Positions 55,194-64,000 of a DNA stretch of 64,000 nucleotides are shown here, piece by piece. Numbering within the stretch: position 1 is the first letter of the stretch; each line of letters opens with the position of its first letter. Source of the stretch: Pseudomonadota bacterium (lineage in GTDB: Bacteria > Pseudomonadota > Gammaproteobacteria > Xanthomonadales > SZUA-38). A program made the position numbers and the translations under genes. The stretch is from NCBI GenBank assembly GCA_039033415.1, contig JBCCCR010000028.1:35554-99553 (forward strand), given 5' to 3'. The notes under the pieces were generated by a model. That model did not search any database and was not told the origin of the DNA. It saw only the letters and a program-made list of their open reading frames with translations.

Positions 55194-55661
55194 ATGATCG
55201 AGTTCCAGGTTAACGGGCAGGCCGTTACCTTTTCCGGCGACACCAACACCCCTCTGCTCTGGGTCCTCCGCGACGAGCTCAAACTCACCGGCACCAAATA
55301 TGGCTGCGGCATCGGCCAGTGCGGTGCGTGTACCGTTCACGTGGACGGTCGGGCGCAACGTTCCTGCATGCTGCCGGCAAACGCAGCGGATGGTCGCGAT
55401 ATCCGCACCATCGAGGGCCTCGCCGGGCCCGAGGATGACCTGCATCCGGTGCAGCAGGCCTGGCTCGAACTGGACGTACCGCAATGTGGCTACTGCCAGG
55501 CCGGTCAGATCATGGCCACCGTCGACTTTCTCAGTCGCGTTCCAAAACCCAGCGATGCGGATATCGACGCGCAGCACAGCAATCTGTGCCGCTGCGGTAC
55601 TTATGTCCGCATCCGCGCCGCCATTCACCGGGCGGCCGAGCTGATGGCGGATTCGGCATGA
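55194..55661 (+). CDS. [2Fe-2S] subunit of an IorAB-type molybdenum dehydrogenase
   Basis: The 155-residue product is a xanthine oxidase-family small subunit with two clusters. The plant-type motif [17 protein letters not shown] has Cys38, 43, 46 and 58, and the C-terminal one QCGYCQAGQ ... [11 protein letters not shown] has Cys98, 101, 132 and 134. It passes electrons from the molybdenum subunit. The stop overlaps the next start (ATGA). The form resembles the isoquinoline 1-oxidoreductase alpha subunit; the real substrate is unknown. Confidence 0.9.
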   Translation: MIEFQVNGQAVTFSGDTNTPLLWVLRDELKLTGTKYGCGIGQCGACTVHVDGRAQRSCMLPANAADGRDIRTIEGLAGPEDDLHPVQQAWLELDVPQCGYCQAGQIMATVDFLSRVPKPSDADIDAQHSNLCRCGTYVRIRAAIHRAAELMADSA

Positions 55662-57931
55662 GCGCCCGCCCCGAACAACACACACCGGAAAACGTCGGCC
55701 GCCGAAGTTTTCTCGTCAGTGGTCTGTGCACAACCGGCGCGCTGCTGGTCGGGGTGCCGCTAGGCCGGAGCCAGCTTCAGGCCTCTGAAATCGGGGCAGA
55801 CGCCACACGGCAAATCGGTTTTTTCATCACCATCAAACCCGACGGCAAAGTGGTCATCGGCAGCAATCAGCCAGAAATCGGCCAGGGCGTGCGCACCGCG
55901 CTCCCGATGCTGGTCGCCGAGGAGCTGGACGTTGCCTGGGAAAACGTGTCGGTTACCTCGATGCCCCTGGGCATCGTCAAGACCGAGGACGGCTATACCT
56001 GGAAATACGGCGGTCAGGGCGTGGGCGGCAGCACCGGTCTCACGAGCAATTTCGATTTTATGCGCCAGGTGGGCGCGCAGGCGCGGCAGCTTCTGATCCA
56101 GGCCGCCGCTCGTCGCCTTAACGTGGAGCCCGAGGCCTGCCACACCGAACCCGGTGTCGTCGTGTGCACCGACCAACAGGTCACTTTGCCCTACGGCGAG
56201 CTGGTCGCGGATGCGTCAGCTTTAGCGCTACCCAGCGAAGACGTGCCGCTGAAGGCCAAGGCGGCTTACCAGATCGTGGGCCGTCGGCAGACCAACGTGG
56301 GAACGCTCGACATCATCACAGGCAAGGCCCGCTATGGCATCGATACGCAGCGGCCGGACATGCGCTATGCGGTTGTCGCCCGATCGCCGACCCTCAACGG
56401 TCGCGTTAAAAAAGTCGACGCGGCTGAGGCGCTGAAAACGCCAGGGGTGCTTAAGGTGGTTCAGCTGGAGGGACCGCAGGTCGGGGAGCCCTACAACATT
56501 CTGGCCAGCGGCGTGGCGGTGGTGGCGGAGTCCACCTGGGCCGCGATGCAGGGTCGCGAAGCGCTGCGGATCGATTGGGATGAGGGGCCCAACGCCACCG
56601 ACAGCACCGATGTTTTTTGGGCGGAAAACCACGAGGCGCTCAAGGGCCAGGGGCAGGTTGTGCTGGACGACGGCGATTTCGATACAGCGATGAAGAGTGC
56701 GAGCACGGTACTGACTCGCCGCTACGAGGTGCCGTTCGTTTCGCACGCTCCGCTTGAGCCGCAAAACTGTTTTGCCCACGTCACGGAGCATCGCTGTGAG
56801 GTTGTCGCCCCGACACAGTCCCCGGCCGGCGCGTCGCGTGCGGCAGCGGCGGTGACCGGGCTGCCCCGCGAAAACATCCACGTGGAAATCAGCCGCTCAG
56901 GCGGCGGCTTCGGGCGGCGCCTCAGCAACGACTACGTCAGCGAAGCCGTCATGATCTCTCAGGAAACCGGCTGGCCCATCAAGCTCCAGTGGACCCGCGA
57001 AGACGACATGCAAAACGACTTCTATCGGCCCGCTGGGCTTCACGAGCTCACTGCCGGCATGGATAAGACCGGTGGCGTCACCGCCTGGAGTCAGCGACTG
57101 GCGAGCGCCAGTAAGTACTACCGGCGGCCCAACATGCCGGACGAAAATCTCTGGCAGGCCGAGCTCTATGTCGACGACTTTCCGCGCGCAGCGGTCGAGA
57201 ACCTCCGTCTCGAATACTTTCATCACGCCATCGGCCTCCCGCGCGGCTCCTGGCGAGCCCCGGCCCACACCGCTAACGCCTTTGTCATTCAGAGTTTCAT
57301 CGACGAGCTGGCCCACGAGTCCGGTCAGGATCCTTTGGCCCTGCGCTTGGCATTGCTGGAGCGAGGCGGCGAGCGCCCGTACAGCAACCACGGCGGCCCC
57401 CGGTTCAACCCGGCCCGGCTGGCTAAGCTGACTCGATTTGTGGCCGACCGCATCGGCTATGGTCAATCCCGCCCGGCAGGCCAGGGGGTCGGCATTGCAA
57501 CCCACTTCACCTTCGGCGGCTATGCCGCCCACGCCATAGAAGTAGCCGTCGACGCCGACGGCGGCCTGGAGCTAAGGCGCATTGTTGCCGCGATCGACTG
57601 CGGCCTGGCGGTGCATCCGAGCGCGGTGGAAGCCCAGCTGCAGGGCGGCACCATCGACGGCATTAGTACGGCGCTCGGGCTGGAGATTACGGTTCGAGAC
57701 GGCCGGGTGCAGCAAACCAATTTTGACGCCTACCCGCTCGCGAAAATTGCGACATTCCCGGTGAATTTTGAGAGCCACATCCTCCCGTTCGACGATACGC
57801 CGACGGGCGTTGGTGAGATGGGCATTCCGTCCGCTGCGCCGGCATTAACCAACGCGATCTACGCCGCCAGCGGCGTGCGCATTCGTCAGCTGCCAATCGG
57901 GGATCAGCTGGTCCGGGCGCGGCCAGCCTGA
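55658..57931 (+). CDS. Molybdopterin-binding subunit of an IorAB-type dehydrogenase
   Basis: The product is a 757-residue xanthine oxidase-family large subunit. The start at 55658 begins with a Tat signal (GRRSFLVSG), so it is exported folded with its cofactor; the small subunit may ride along. The molybdenum-binding parts are visible: [58 protein letters not shown] and the GVGEMG end motif. It resembles IorB. Substrate unknown, but the neighbours (SDR, CMD protein, permease) suggest aromatic or N-heterocycle breakdown. Confidence 0.9.
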   Translation: MSARPEQHTPENVGRRSFLVSGLCTTGALLVGVPLGRSQLQASEIGADATRQIGFFITIKPDGKVVIGSNQPEIGQGVRTALPMLVAEELDVAWENVSVTSMPLGIVKTEDGYTWKYGGQGVGGSTGLTSNFDFMRQVGAQARQLLIQAAARRLNVEPEACHTEPGVVVCTDQQVTLPYGELVADASALALPSEDVPLKAKAAYQIVGRRQTNVGTLDIITGKARYGIDTQRPDMRYAVVARSPTLNGRVKKVDAAEALKTPGVLKVVQLEGPQVGEPYNILASGVAVVAESTWAAMQGREALRIDWDEGPNATDSTDVFWAENHEALKGQGQVVLDDGDFDTAMKSASTVLTRRYEVPFVSHAPLEPQNCFAHVTEHRCEVVAPTQSPAGASRAAAAVTGLPRENIHVEISRSGGGFGRRLSNDYVSEAVMISQETGWPIKLQWTREDDMQNDFYRPAGLHELTAGMDKTGGVTAWSQRLASASKYYRRPNMPDENLWQAELYVDDFPRAAVENLRLEYFHHAIGLPRGSWRAPAHTANAFVIQSFIDELAHESGQDPLALRLALLERGGERPYSNHGGPRFNPARLAKLTRFVADRIGYGQSRPAGQGVGIATHFTFGGYAAHAIEVAVDADGGLELRRIVAAIDCGLAVHPSAVEAQLQGGTIDGISTALGLEITVRDGRVQQTNFDAYPLAKIATFPVNFESHILPFDDTPTGVGEMGIPSAAPALTNAIYAASGVRIRQLPIGDQLVRARPA

Positions 57932-58163
57932 TTGCGCCTATCCGGCGTGGGCTAGTCCTAGAACCGGTTGTGTAGGGCTGATGACCATCTGAAGACGTCC
58001 TGCTGGCGCGGTGTATGGCAACGCCCTATTGCGTTGTGACGCGCAGGTTAACCGTGGACTTCCCTTACTCGGCTAGTCACCGGGTACGGCGAGCCGAGTT
58101 TTCGATCACTGCCGGGCTTCCAATCCGGCGGAGCAATTTAAGGTGTGATGATATGCCGGTGGA

Positions 58164-59513
58164 TCAAACAGTGCCGGTGACTCCAACCTTCACGCCGAGC
58201 ATCCGGCCCAGCAGAAACAGCACGCCGTAGGCGACCATCGAAACAACCAGCCCGAGAAGCGAGGGAATCACCCACTCCAGTCCGGGAATCTCAAAGCCCT
58301 GGCTCGACGCAAACGCGGTGCCGGCACCCACCGCATACGCAACGATCGCGACCGGATTCCACTTGGGTAGTCGGTGCATGGCGTCAGGGTTGTAGCCCCG
58401 CTTGCTGACCAGATAGTAGTCGACAATGACCGGCCCGATCAGGGGCGGCACCAGCGCAGCCAGCAGATTGATCCAATCCAGAAAATACTGATAGATCCCG
58501 AGCCCAAGGATGGTGCCCAGAAGCCCGCAGATCACCGTGGTCACCCGCTGCGGGCGGCGCAGAAGGCTGGCCGTCTGCACCGCCGGCAGGTAAAGGTTTG
58601 CGTCACCGGTGGTCCAGAGCGCCAGGCTCATGGCAATCAGCCCAAGGCCGCCGATGATGGCACCCTGCTGCAGCATATAGGTGGTGAACTCATAGGTGCC
58701 GGCAACAATCCCGCCCATGGATCCGATGATCTGCAGGAACCACTGGGAGACGATCAGAACGATAAACGGGATAGCCAGGGCGACCCAGGCCTTCTTCGCG
58801 AAGCGGGTGTACTCCGCCATCACGATAGCGCCGACAATCCAGGATCCAACCACCAGATTGATCGCGTTTTTCAGGGTCAGCGGCTCCTGCGCGGATTTTT
58901 CCTCAGACAGGGCCAGAAACTCCGGCCAGCCGCCTACCTGATCGATGTTGAACCAGGCGGCATAGACGCCAACACCCACCAGCACCAGCACCGACGGCAT
59001 GCTGACCTTCTCCAGTGCCGACACGCCAAAACAAGTGGTGGCGGTATAGAGCAAACCTGCGAACAGGGCGACCGCATAAAACGTTGGGCTGTCGAAAGAC
59101 TGGGCCCAGGCAAAGCCAAAGGCGCCCACCACTATCCCCTGCCACCCGATGGTCAGCAGCGCGATGAACAGAACCGGCAGGTAGGCGCCGATGTTGCCGT
59201 ATGTGAATCGGTAAAGCAGGCCGCTGTTGCAGGCGGTTTTGTAGCCGATGTAGCCGACAAGTGCCCCGATCACAAAATTCATGAAGTTGCCCAGAAACGA
59301 AGCAACAATCAGGTCCGGCCAGAACGGCAGGCCTTGACCCAAAGCGCCACCGGTGAGGAGCCCGGTGACCAGAAAACCCCAGCCAAACGCCAGGGTCAGT
59401 AGCGGCAGCGTGGCGCGCCGCTGCGAGGGTTTCAGGGGTTCATGTGGATTATCGGCGCTATTGGAGGCCTCCGCCTCGTCCAGCGTCCACCATTTTTTCA
59501 GTCCGCTGGACAT
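58164..59513 (-). CDS. NCS1-family permease (cytosine permease-like)
   Basis: The product is a 449-residue inner-membrane transporter with about 12 helices. The family start (TLPLLTLAFGWGFLVTGLLTGG), GNFMNFVIGALVGYIG, GSWIVGAIVMAEYTRFA and LVPPLIGPVIVDYYLV segments match the CodB branch of NCS1 permeases, which carry cytosine, purines or related N-compounds. It is convergent with the dehydrogenase pair, so a shared substrate is possible. The 232 bases before 58164 hold no gene, and the 292 bases after 59513 show no gene or clear motif. Confidence 0.88.
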   Translation of the reverse strand: MSSGLKKWWTLDEAEASNSADNPHEPLKPSQRRATLPLLTLAFGWGFLVTGLLTGGALGQGLPFWPDLIVASFLGNFMNFVIGALVGYIGYKTACNSGLLYRFTYGNIGAYLPVLFIALLTIGWQGIVVGAFGFAWAQSFDSPTFYAVALFAGLLYTATTCFGVSALEKVSMPSVLVLVGVGVYAAWFNIDQVGGWPEFLALSEEKSAQEPLTLKNAINLVVGSWIVGAIVMAEYTRFAKKAWVALAIPFIVLIVSQWFLQIIGSMGGIVAGTYEFTTYMLQQGAIIGGLGLIAMSLALWTTGDANLYLPAVQTASLLRRPQRVTTVICGLLGTILGLGIYQYFLDWINLLAALVPPLIGPVIVDYYLVSKRGYNPDAMHRLPKWNPVAIVAYAVGAGTAFASSQGFEIPGLEWVIPSLLGLVVSMVAYGVLFLLGRMLGVKVGVTGTV

Positions 59514-59805
59514 GGTTCACCCCCGAGCAGTGTATTTGATTCTGTGCCTCAGCCGCAGCAGTACGACGCTGACCGGGCTTTGAACGATCGAACAGCGTAA
59601 AACAAATCAGGCCGGGGGAGATTGCAAATTGCGCATGGTCGAATGCGGCGAGGTCATTCGTGAAAGGCTGGGCTGGCCGGGGAAAGCGCCACAGTCGGAC
59701 GGGCCAGACCGAGCAGACAGCGCGAGCGGTTTAGCGGGTTGTGTGGTTCGATGGACGATCGACGGGGACCCCGAGGGGCGCTTCGTCGATCGTGATCTGC
59801 GCGCT

Positions 59806-60150
59806 TCAGGCCGCGCGCGTTTGATCCTGAGCCGCGGTCTCAGCCGGCTCTTCATCCTTGGGCTGTGCCTCGAGCGTACGCAGCACCGTCGACAGCAGGC
59901 GCTCCCGATCGGACGCCAGGTGAGCCTCGTCGCCCTCGGTCGGCTCCCAGGACTCGACCGCGTCACCCACCGGCAGGTTGTGCTGTTCCAGGACTCGCTC
60001 CATAGCGTACTGGCGCTCGCGAAGCGTGGAGACCTCAGCGGTCAGCTCCAGCACCATGCTCAGGAGTTCGTCGACACCTTCGGCTGCAAAAAACCGGTTT
60101 CTACGGCCCTTGGCCATGCGGGGAATGATTCGCGTGCTTGAGTCTTTCAT
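59806..60150 (-). CDS. Small coiled-coil protein coupled to a methyltransferase
   Basis: This 114-residue protein starts at an ATG overlapping the methyltransferase stop (ATGA). A basic start (STRIIPRMAKGRRNRFFAAEG) leads to a helical region with heptad pattern (VDELLSMVLELTAEVSTLRERQYAMERVLEQH) and an acidic, Ala/Glu-rich tail. No family is recognised. The tight coupling suggests it assists the methyltransferase. Confidence 0.6.
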   Translation of the reverse strand: MKDSSTRIIPRMAKGRRNRFFAAEGVDELLSMVLELTAEVSTLRERQYAMERVLEQHNLPVGDAVESWEPTEGDEAHLASDRERLLSTVLRTLEAQPKDEEPAETAAQDQTRAA

Positions 60151-61358
60151 GCGGTTTCTCCAGCTTTGAAGGCGCCGAACCCGTACCACCGGGTGCCTTT
60201 GGGATTCATGCGGCCAGTCGAGTTGTCAAAAACCGCCGGTTTGTGAACTGACTCGCTGAACTCTTCCTCGCCGATAAACGTGTATCTCGGCAGGGTGACT
60301 TCGATGCAGTCGTTTGCTTGAAAGCCTGCACCGACGCAAAGCGACTGGTAATCCTGGTCTCGGAACGGCTTGTAGTGAGGCTCGTTGTTGTAATAGGTGT
60401 CCCAATCGAGGTGGAAACTCTGGTAAGCCTCGGTCCGAGCGTTCGGCGGCAGCTCCATGTTGATCAGCAATCCGCCCGGTCGCAGGACGCGATGGGCCTC
60501 TGCGAAAAACGCCTTGATGTCCTTGAGCGGCAGCTCGTGGAGGAACATCGAGGAGAACACCACGTCGAAGCTGTTGTCCTCGAATGCCATGTTGGTGGCG
60601 CTCATCTGGTGGAAGTGCACCGGGATTTCCAGGGCCTGCGCGCGGGCATGTGCGTAGCGCAGCAGCCCCGGGCCCACGTCGATTGCGTGCATTTCGGCGT
60701 CCGGGAAGGTCGTCTTCCACGGCAACGTGTTGTGACCCACGGTGCAGCCGCAGTCGAGGATCTTGGTCGGCTTGAAGTCGGGATAACGCAGCCGCACAAA
60801 ATTCGACATGGTCATGCCGATGTCGTTCATGTCCTCACCGAATTGACGGAAGGCAAAAACGCGGGTGGCGCTGTCGTAGATGGCGCCCGCTGACACGTCG
60901 TCATCACCCCACTCCGCATGGAAACTGCCGGGCGCGAGATGAACGTCCAATCGGGTCACGTTCTCCGGTACCTGGAAGTTGGAATCCAGCGTCAGGCTGC
61001 CGCCAACCCCGTTTGAGTCACCGGCCAGCTCGGTTGCGCGATCCGCCAGCGTCTCCATGTCTCGTTCCACGGCAGGAATCACCGAGGCGAAGACCATTTC
61101 CTGCGCGCAGCTGCGAACGCTGGAAAAGAAGTGGAAGTCGCGCTCCCGCTTCATCACCGACCGCACCTCTTGGCCGTCAGCCGGCGGCCGGCCGTGAGCG
61201 CGCTGGAAGGCGGGCTGCACAACCTCGTCGTAGTGCTCTCGCATCCGTCGCGCCTGAGTGCCGAGCACGTGTGCGCGGAGACTCGAGGTGAACGATTTTC
61301 TCGCTTTCTCGTCTCGGGTGAAGCGAGGCCTAATGGCGTCGGGTGTTGCTTGTGACAT
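60147..61358 (-). CDS. SAM-dependent methyltransferase
   Basis: The product is a 403-residue class I methyltransferase. Motif I reads ILDCGCTVGHNTLPW (near residue 205), then an acidic MHAIDVGPGLLRYAHARA strand, SFDVVFSSMFLHEL as motif II/III region and HRVLRPGGLLINMEL. The N-terminal 190 residues hold a helical domain of unknown role (RREHYDEVV, PPADGQEV). Target unknown. It is divergent from a LysR regulator across an AT-rich operator-like region and followed by a small coupled gene. Confidence 0.87.
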   Translation of the reverse strand: MSQATPDAIRPRFTRDEKARKSFTSSLRAHVLGTQARRMREHYDEVVQPAFQRAHGRPPADGQEVRSVMKRERDFHFFSSVRSCAQEMVFASVIPAVERDMETLADRATELAGDSNGVGGSLTLDSNFQVPENVTRLDVHLAPGSFHAEWGDDDVSAGAIYDSATRVFAFRQFGEDMNDIGMTMSNFVRLRYPDFKPTKILDCGCTVGHNTLPWKTTFPDAEMHAIDVGPGLLRYAHARAQALEIPVHFHQMSATNMAFEDNSFDVVFSSMFLHELPLKDIKAFFAEAHRVLRPGGLLINMELPPNARTEAYQSFHLDWDTYYNNEPHYKPFRDQDYQSLCVGAGFQANDCIEVTLPRYTFIGEEEFSESVHKPAVFDNSTGRMNPKGTRWYGFGAFKAGETA

Positions 61359-61412
61359 GAAGGACTACCGTCTCAAAATCGAAAAGGGAAGATATTTTTT
61401 TGTATATTGATT

Positions 61413-61442
61413 GTCAAACACAAAAATTATTTGTATTTTGAC
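61413..61442. promoter_or_regulatory. AT-rich nested dyad between methyltransferase and LysR genes
   Basis: GTCAAA at 61413-61418 and TTTGAC at 61437-61442 form an outer dyad, with an inner ACAAA/TTTGT (61420-61434) inside. The run is strikingly AT-rich in a GC-rich window and lies 38 bases before the LysR gene. It is the expected place for a LysR operator; the site itself is not proven. Confidence 0.65.
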
Positions 61443-61479
61443 CAGGGCCTAATCAGATCACAAAGCGCGTGAAGACCTT

Positions 61480-62415
61480 ATGGAGTTGAAGCAGTTAGCC
61501 CGTTTTCTGGCGGTTATGGACCGAGGGTCCCTCGCCGGTGCCGCGCGCAACCTCGGACTCACGCAGCAGGCCATCAGCGCCAGCATCGCTCGCCTCGAGC
61601 AGGACCTCAACGTCTCACTCTTCGACCGCGGGCCCGGGGGCACCACCAACCTGACCCAGTTCGGTGAGGCGCTGTTGCCGTTTGCGCGCTCCCAGCTCGC
61701 GGCGGACGAACGGGCCCGGGCAGCGGTAGCGGCCATCGCTGAGGCGGATGTTGGAACGGTCACCGTGGGAATCGGTGAGACGTTTGCCGGCGATATTGTT
61801 GCGGACGCGCTTATCAAACTCCACAAAACCCGCCCCCAGCTTCGGATCAATCTGGTTGAGGGCTATTCAGAGCTACTGCTGAAACGCTTCTATCAGGGCG
61901 ACTTCGACTTTGTGGCGGTTGCCGTCAACGATTACTCGCTGCGCGCGGGCTATCGCGCTGAGCCGATCTATACCACCAACGATATCGTCGCGTGCCGACC
62001 CGGACATCCGCTTTCCCGCAAAACCAGCCTGACGCTGGCCGATCTGCAGGGTTACGGCTGGCTGGTGCCCTATTCTCGGCCCTCCGACACGGACGTCATT
62101 ATCGATGCTTTTCTGCAGGAAGGGCTAACACCGCCAGAGCAGTTTGTCGGTTCGGATGCTTACCGAGTCGGCATGAAGATCCTGGCCCGAAGCGATCTCT
62201 TGCTCATGACCTCGCCGGCGCTGGTAGCCAACCGGTTTATCAACAACGCTTTTACGATCCTGCCGATTGATCGACCCACCATTCGGCGCAAAGCCAGCCT
62301 GGTGCTCGACGGCAGCCGGCCGCTCACCCCCGCCGCACAAACCCTGCTGGATAACGTGCGGGCTGCGGTGAGCGGCGCGAAGTTTGTCACCGACCAGCAC
62401 AGCACCACAGCCTGA
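61480..62415 (+). CDS. LysR-family transcriptional regulator
   Basis: The product is a 311-residue regulator. The N-terminal winged HTH (FLAVMDRGSLAGAARNLGLTQQAISASIARLEQDL) is followed by the linker and a two-lobe ligand domain (VTVGIGETFAGDIV, FVAVAVNDYSL, ACRPGHPLSR). The HTH is complete, so it should bind DNA. It is divergent from the methyltransferase gene, with an AT-rich dyad between. The ligand is unknown; a substrate of the neighbouring catabolic group is possible. Confidence 0.9.
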   Translation: MELKQLARFLAVMDRGSLAGAARNLGLTQQAISASIARLEQDLNVSLFDRGPGGTTNLTQFGEALLPFARSQLAADERARAAVAAIAEADVGTVTVGIGETFAGDIVADALIKLHKTRPQLRINLVEGYSELLLKRFYQGDFDFVAVAVNDYSLRAGYRAEPIYTTNDIVACRPGHPLSRKTSLTLADLQGYGWLVPYSRPSDTDVIIDAFLQEGLTPPEQFVGSDAYRVGMKILARSDLLLMTSPALVANRFINNAFTILPIDRPTIRRKASLVLDGSRPLTPAAQTLLDNVRAAVSGAKFVTDQHSTTA

Positions 62416-62594
62416 GCTGGCGCCTACGACGCCGCGTTGCACGCGGAGCGAACCGTGCCATCGACTTTTCCGATAACTGGTTGCATCGACTGGCGTAACA
62501 CCCCGGTTTCCAGTCGTGGTAACGTCAGCGACAGATGCAGTGACTGTGAAGAGCGCCGTCCTGCAGCCTCCCTCAGCAGCACAGGATTGGAGCG

Positions 62595-63368
62595 ATGACA
62601 GAACACAGTGGTGGGCTTACACGGCGGCAGGCGCTCCTCGGCGCGGCCGGCCTCGCGATGTTTGGCACCCTGCCCGGGGTCACGCAGGCGGCAGCTCAGC
62701 GCTCCTTTGCGCCTCAGTTCAAAGATCCGGTGGACGCGCTGCGGGCGCACGTGAAGCTGGTGGGCAGCCTGGGCACAGAGACGGTCATCTCCTTTTATCG
62801 CCTGAACATCTATGCCGACCTGCACGACGGCAACTTCATCCCGATGTTCACCATGAACAACCTGCTGGTGGATAAGTGGGAGGCCAGGGCCAACAACACC
62901 CATCAAATGACCAAGTATGAGGCGGGTTACTACTCGGAGATCGACGGCTACGAGCCGTTGACCGAGCACCCGCATCTTCTGACCAAGAAACCGGTTCGAA
63001 TCCGCAACTTTCGGCTGGGACCCGTGCCTCGAGGATATACGCCGGAGAAGTATCTCGTCATGGGCTACAACCCAAACCCCCTGCCGCTTGAGGTGATCGG
63101 CGACCGGGTCTTTCTGGCGACGCAGTCGATCGAGTCCTCGCCGGATTTTGTTGACCCCAGCAAAACGCGATACACCAACTCCTTCATGACCTACTCGGCG
63201 ACGCTCGCTGACATGCAGGACGACAGCATGGCCTCAGCCCCGGTACACGCCCAGCTGCAGAATAAGAACGAGTGGCAGCCCTACATGAATATGGGGGATC
63301 AGGCCGGGGGTACCATCGCGCGCGGCTTCGGCTGCAAGGTCGCCGGTTTTTTTTCATGCGAACCCTAA
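62595..63368 (+). CDS. DUF1838-family exported protein, truncated at the 3' end
   Basis: The 257-residue product starts with a Tat signal (LTRRQALLGAAGLAM, ATG at 62595 with GGAG upstream). The DUF1838 body is clear: DALRAHVKLVGSL, FTMNNLLVDKWE, FLATQSIESSP, SATLADMQDDSM and the family ending WQPYMNMGDQAGG. Beyond residue about 250 the sequence leaves the family pattern (KVAGFFSCEP and a stop), at the same place where base composition changes. The natural end is therefore probably missing. DUF1838 proteins have unknown function. Confidence 0.82.
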   Translation: MTEHSGGLTRRQALLGAAGLAMFGTLPGVTQAAAQRSFAPQFKDPVDALRAHVKLVGSLGTETVISFYRLNIYADLHDGNFIPMFTMNNLLVDKWEARANNTHQMTKYEAGYYSEIDGYEPLTEHPHLLTKKPVRIRNFRLGPVPRGYTPEKYLVMGYNPNPLPLEVIGDRVFLATQSIESSPDFVDPSKTRYTNSFMTYSATLADMQDDSMASAPVHAQLQNKNEWQPYMNMGDQAGGTIARGFGCKVAGFFSCEP

Positions 63369-64000
63369 GTTCGTGGTGCATCTATCTCTGGTGATCATAC
63401 GCTGGCCATGTACCATGTTGTAACGGTGACTCTTTCTTCAAAAGAAGGTAGTGTCTGCAGGATTCGTTCCGAACAGCTGCAACGGCTGCGCTGTTATATG
63501 CTATCGCGCTTCGTACTTACAGTCGTCGCTTTCGTACCCCCTTGTATTTTGTGCTCCCAGTTGGGAAACTTTGCACCGCTTGAGGGCGCAAGCAACCCCC
63601 CCTTTCCCCCCTCCACCCGCCTTTCGCAATACTGCTGTGGGACGTACCCGGAGCAGAGAAGAACCATTGTACCAAGGACAGGAGTGTGTATTTCTCTGTT
63701 GCAATCTTGTTGTCAAGGCCACGCGTCTGGCCGAAAAAATAACTTGGTCAAAGTTGGTCGGGTTGCGGCCTTGGGGCCTCGCGCACGTGCCGTTCGTAGA
63801 AAGAGCTGCCACAAAAAATTAAAAAGTCACAACCGCCTCAGCTTTGTTTCTGGACCGCACCCCTCACCCGTTACCTCTGGTTCGTGATGCTCACAGGTGT
63901 ATTTTGCCCTCACCTTTCCAACCCAACCTCTGCAGTCCGCCTCCAAGCCCCACACTGCTGTATCGCATTCACTTCTTGAAATCGGACCTTAAAATTCCCG
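63369..64000. other. Compositionally different end segment, probably not native
   Basis: From about 63350 the sequence changes: fewer GC-rich codons, runs such as TTTTTTTT and CCCCCCC, polypyrimidine tracts (around 63590-63620) and AAAAAATTAAAAAG. Small open frames here have no coding character. It resembles non-bacterial or mixed sequence and may come from a contig join or contamination. I see no gene in it. Confidence 0.6.

Noticed and set aside
58015..58230. 71-residue plus-strand open frame between the dehydrogenase and permease
   Set aside because: Short, without ribosome-binding site or recognisable features, and overlaps the permease end.
63408..63887. Open frames in the last 600 bases (123-159 residues)
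   Set aside because: Low-complexity, Cys/Pro/Arg-rich translations without family features, in a segment that may not be native.

Overview
The window is GC-rich and densely coded, with short intergenic gaps, many 1-10 base overlaps between genes, and TTG/GTG starts as well as ATG. The gene content (gammaproteobacterial-type PepQ, SufT, two TonB-dependent receptors, split feoA/feoB with a Fur box, HD-GYP/EAL/GGDEF proteins, a MoxR-DUF58-BatA-DUF4175 operon, a Ser/Thr kinase paired with an ECF sigma factor, a DUF6607-type lipoprotein) fits a heterotrophic, Gram-negative gammaproteobacterium of the Xanthomonadales/Wenzhouxiangella/Chromatiales kind. This placement is an inference from gene types. 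No tRNA, rRNA, CRISPR array, insertion sequence or phage gene was seen.

Layout. 1-4.9 kb: end of pepQ, then a minus-strand group of sufT, an M28 peptidase and a large zinc metallopeptidase. 5.2-8.7 kb: a secreted beta-helix-type repeat protein, a YeiH-family transporter and a secreted beta-propeller protein. 8.8-11.9 kb: a Ser/Thr kinase overlapping an ECF sigma factor gene. 11.9-15.9 kb: a cyclic-nucleotide-domain/thioredoxin-reductase-like fusion that lacks the CxxC, and a TonB-dependent receptor. 16.0-20.6 kb: a thiamine-scavenging operon behind a TPP riboswitch (outer-membrane receptor, thiamine-binding protein, PnuT-like transporter, kinase). 20.6-36.8 kb: a long minus-strand operon (DUF4159, VWA membrane protein, cysteine-less caspase/legumain-like protein, TPR metallopeptidase, MoxR ATPase, DUF58, BatA, DUF4175), followed by a secreted protein, an ECF sigma factor and its probable anti-sigma. 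36.9-38.9 kb: acetyl-CoA synthetase. 39.2-46.1 kb: five plus-strand signalling genes centred on c-di-GMP. 46.0-49.8 kb: a Tat-exported reductase/epimerase-like protein and Fur-boxed feoAB. 50.0-52.0 kb: a His/Met-rich, copper-like trio. 52.2-53.4 kb: a lipoprotein with its own Fur-like site. 53.5-59.5 kb: a redox/catabolic group (CMD protein, SDR, [2Fe-2S] and molybdopterin dehydrogenase subunits, NCS1 permease). 59.8-63.4 kb: a methyltransferase with a small partner, divergent from a LysR regulator, then a DUF1838 protein.

Points that stand out. feoB is broken by an exact 7-bp tandem duplication; removing one copy restores the reading frame. The complete thiamine uptake route sits behind a recognisable TPP riboswitch with an enlarged side arm. 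The caspase/legumain-like protein in the MoxR operon has serine where the catalytic cysteine should be. The HD-GYP protein has Phe in place of the metal-binding His of the HD pair and overlaps an EAL protein with a degenerate GGDEF domain. The last ~630 bases look unlike the rest of the window, cut off the DUF1838 gene, and may be a misassembly or foreign join.
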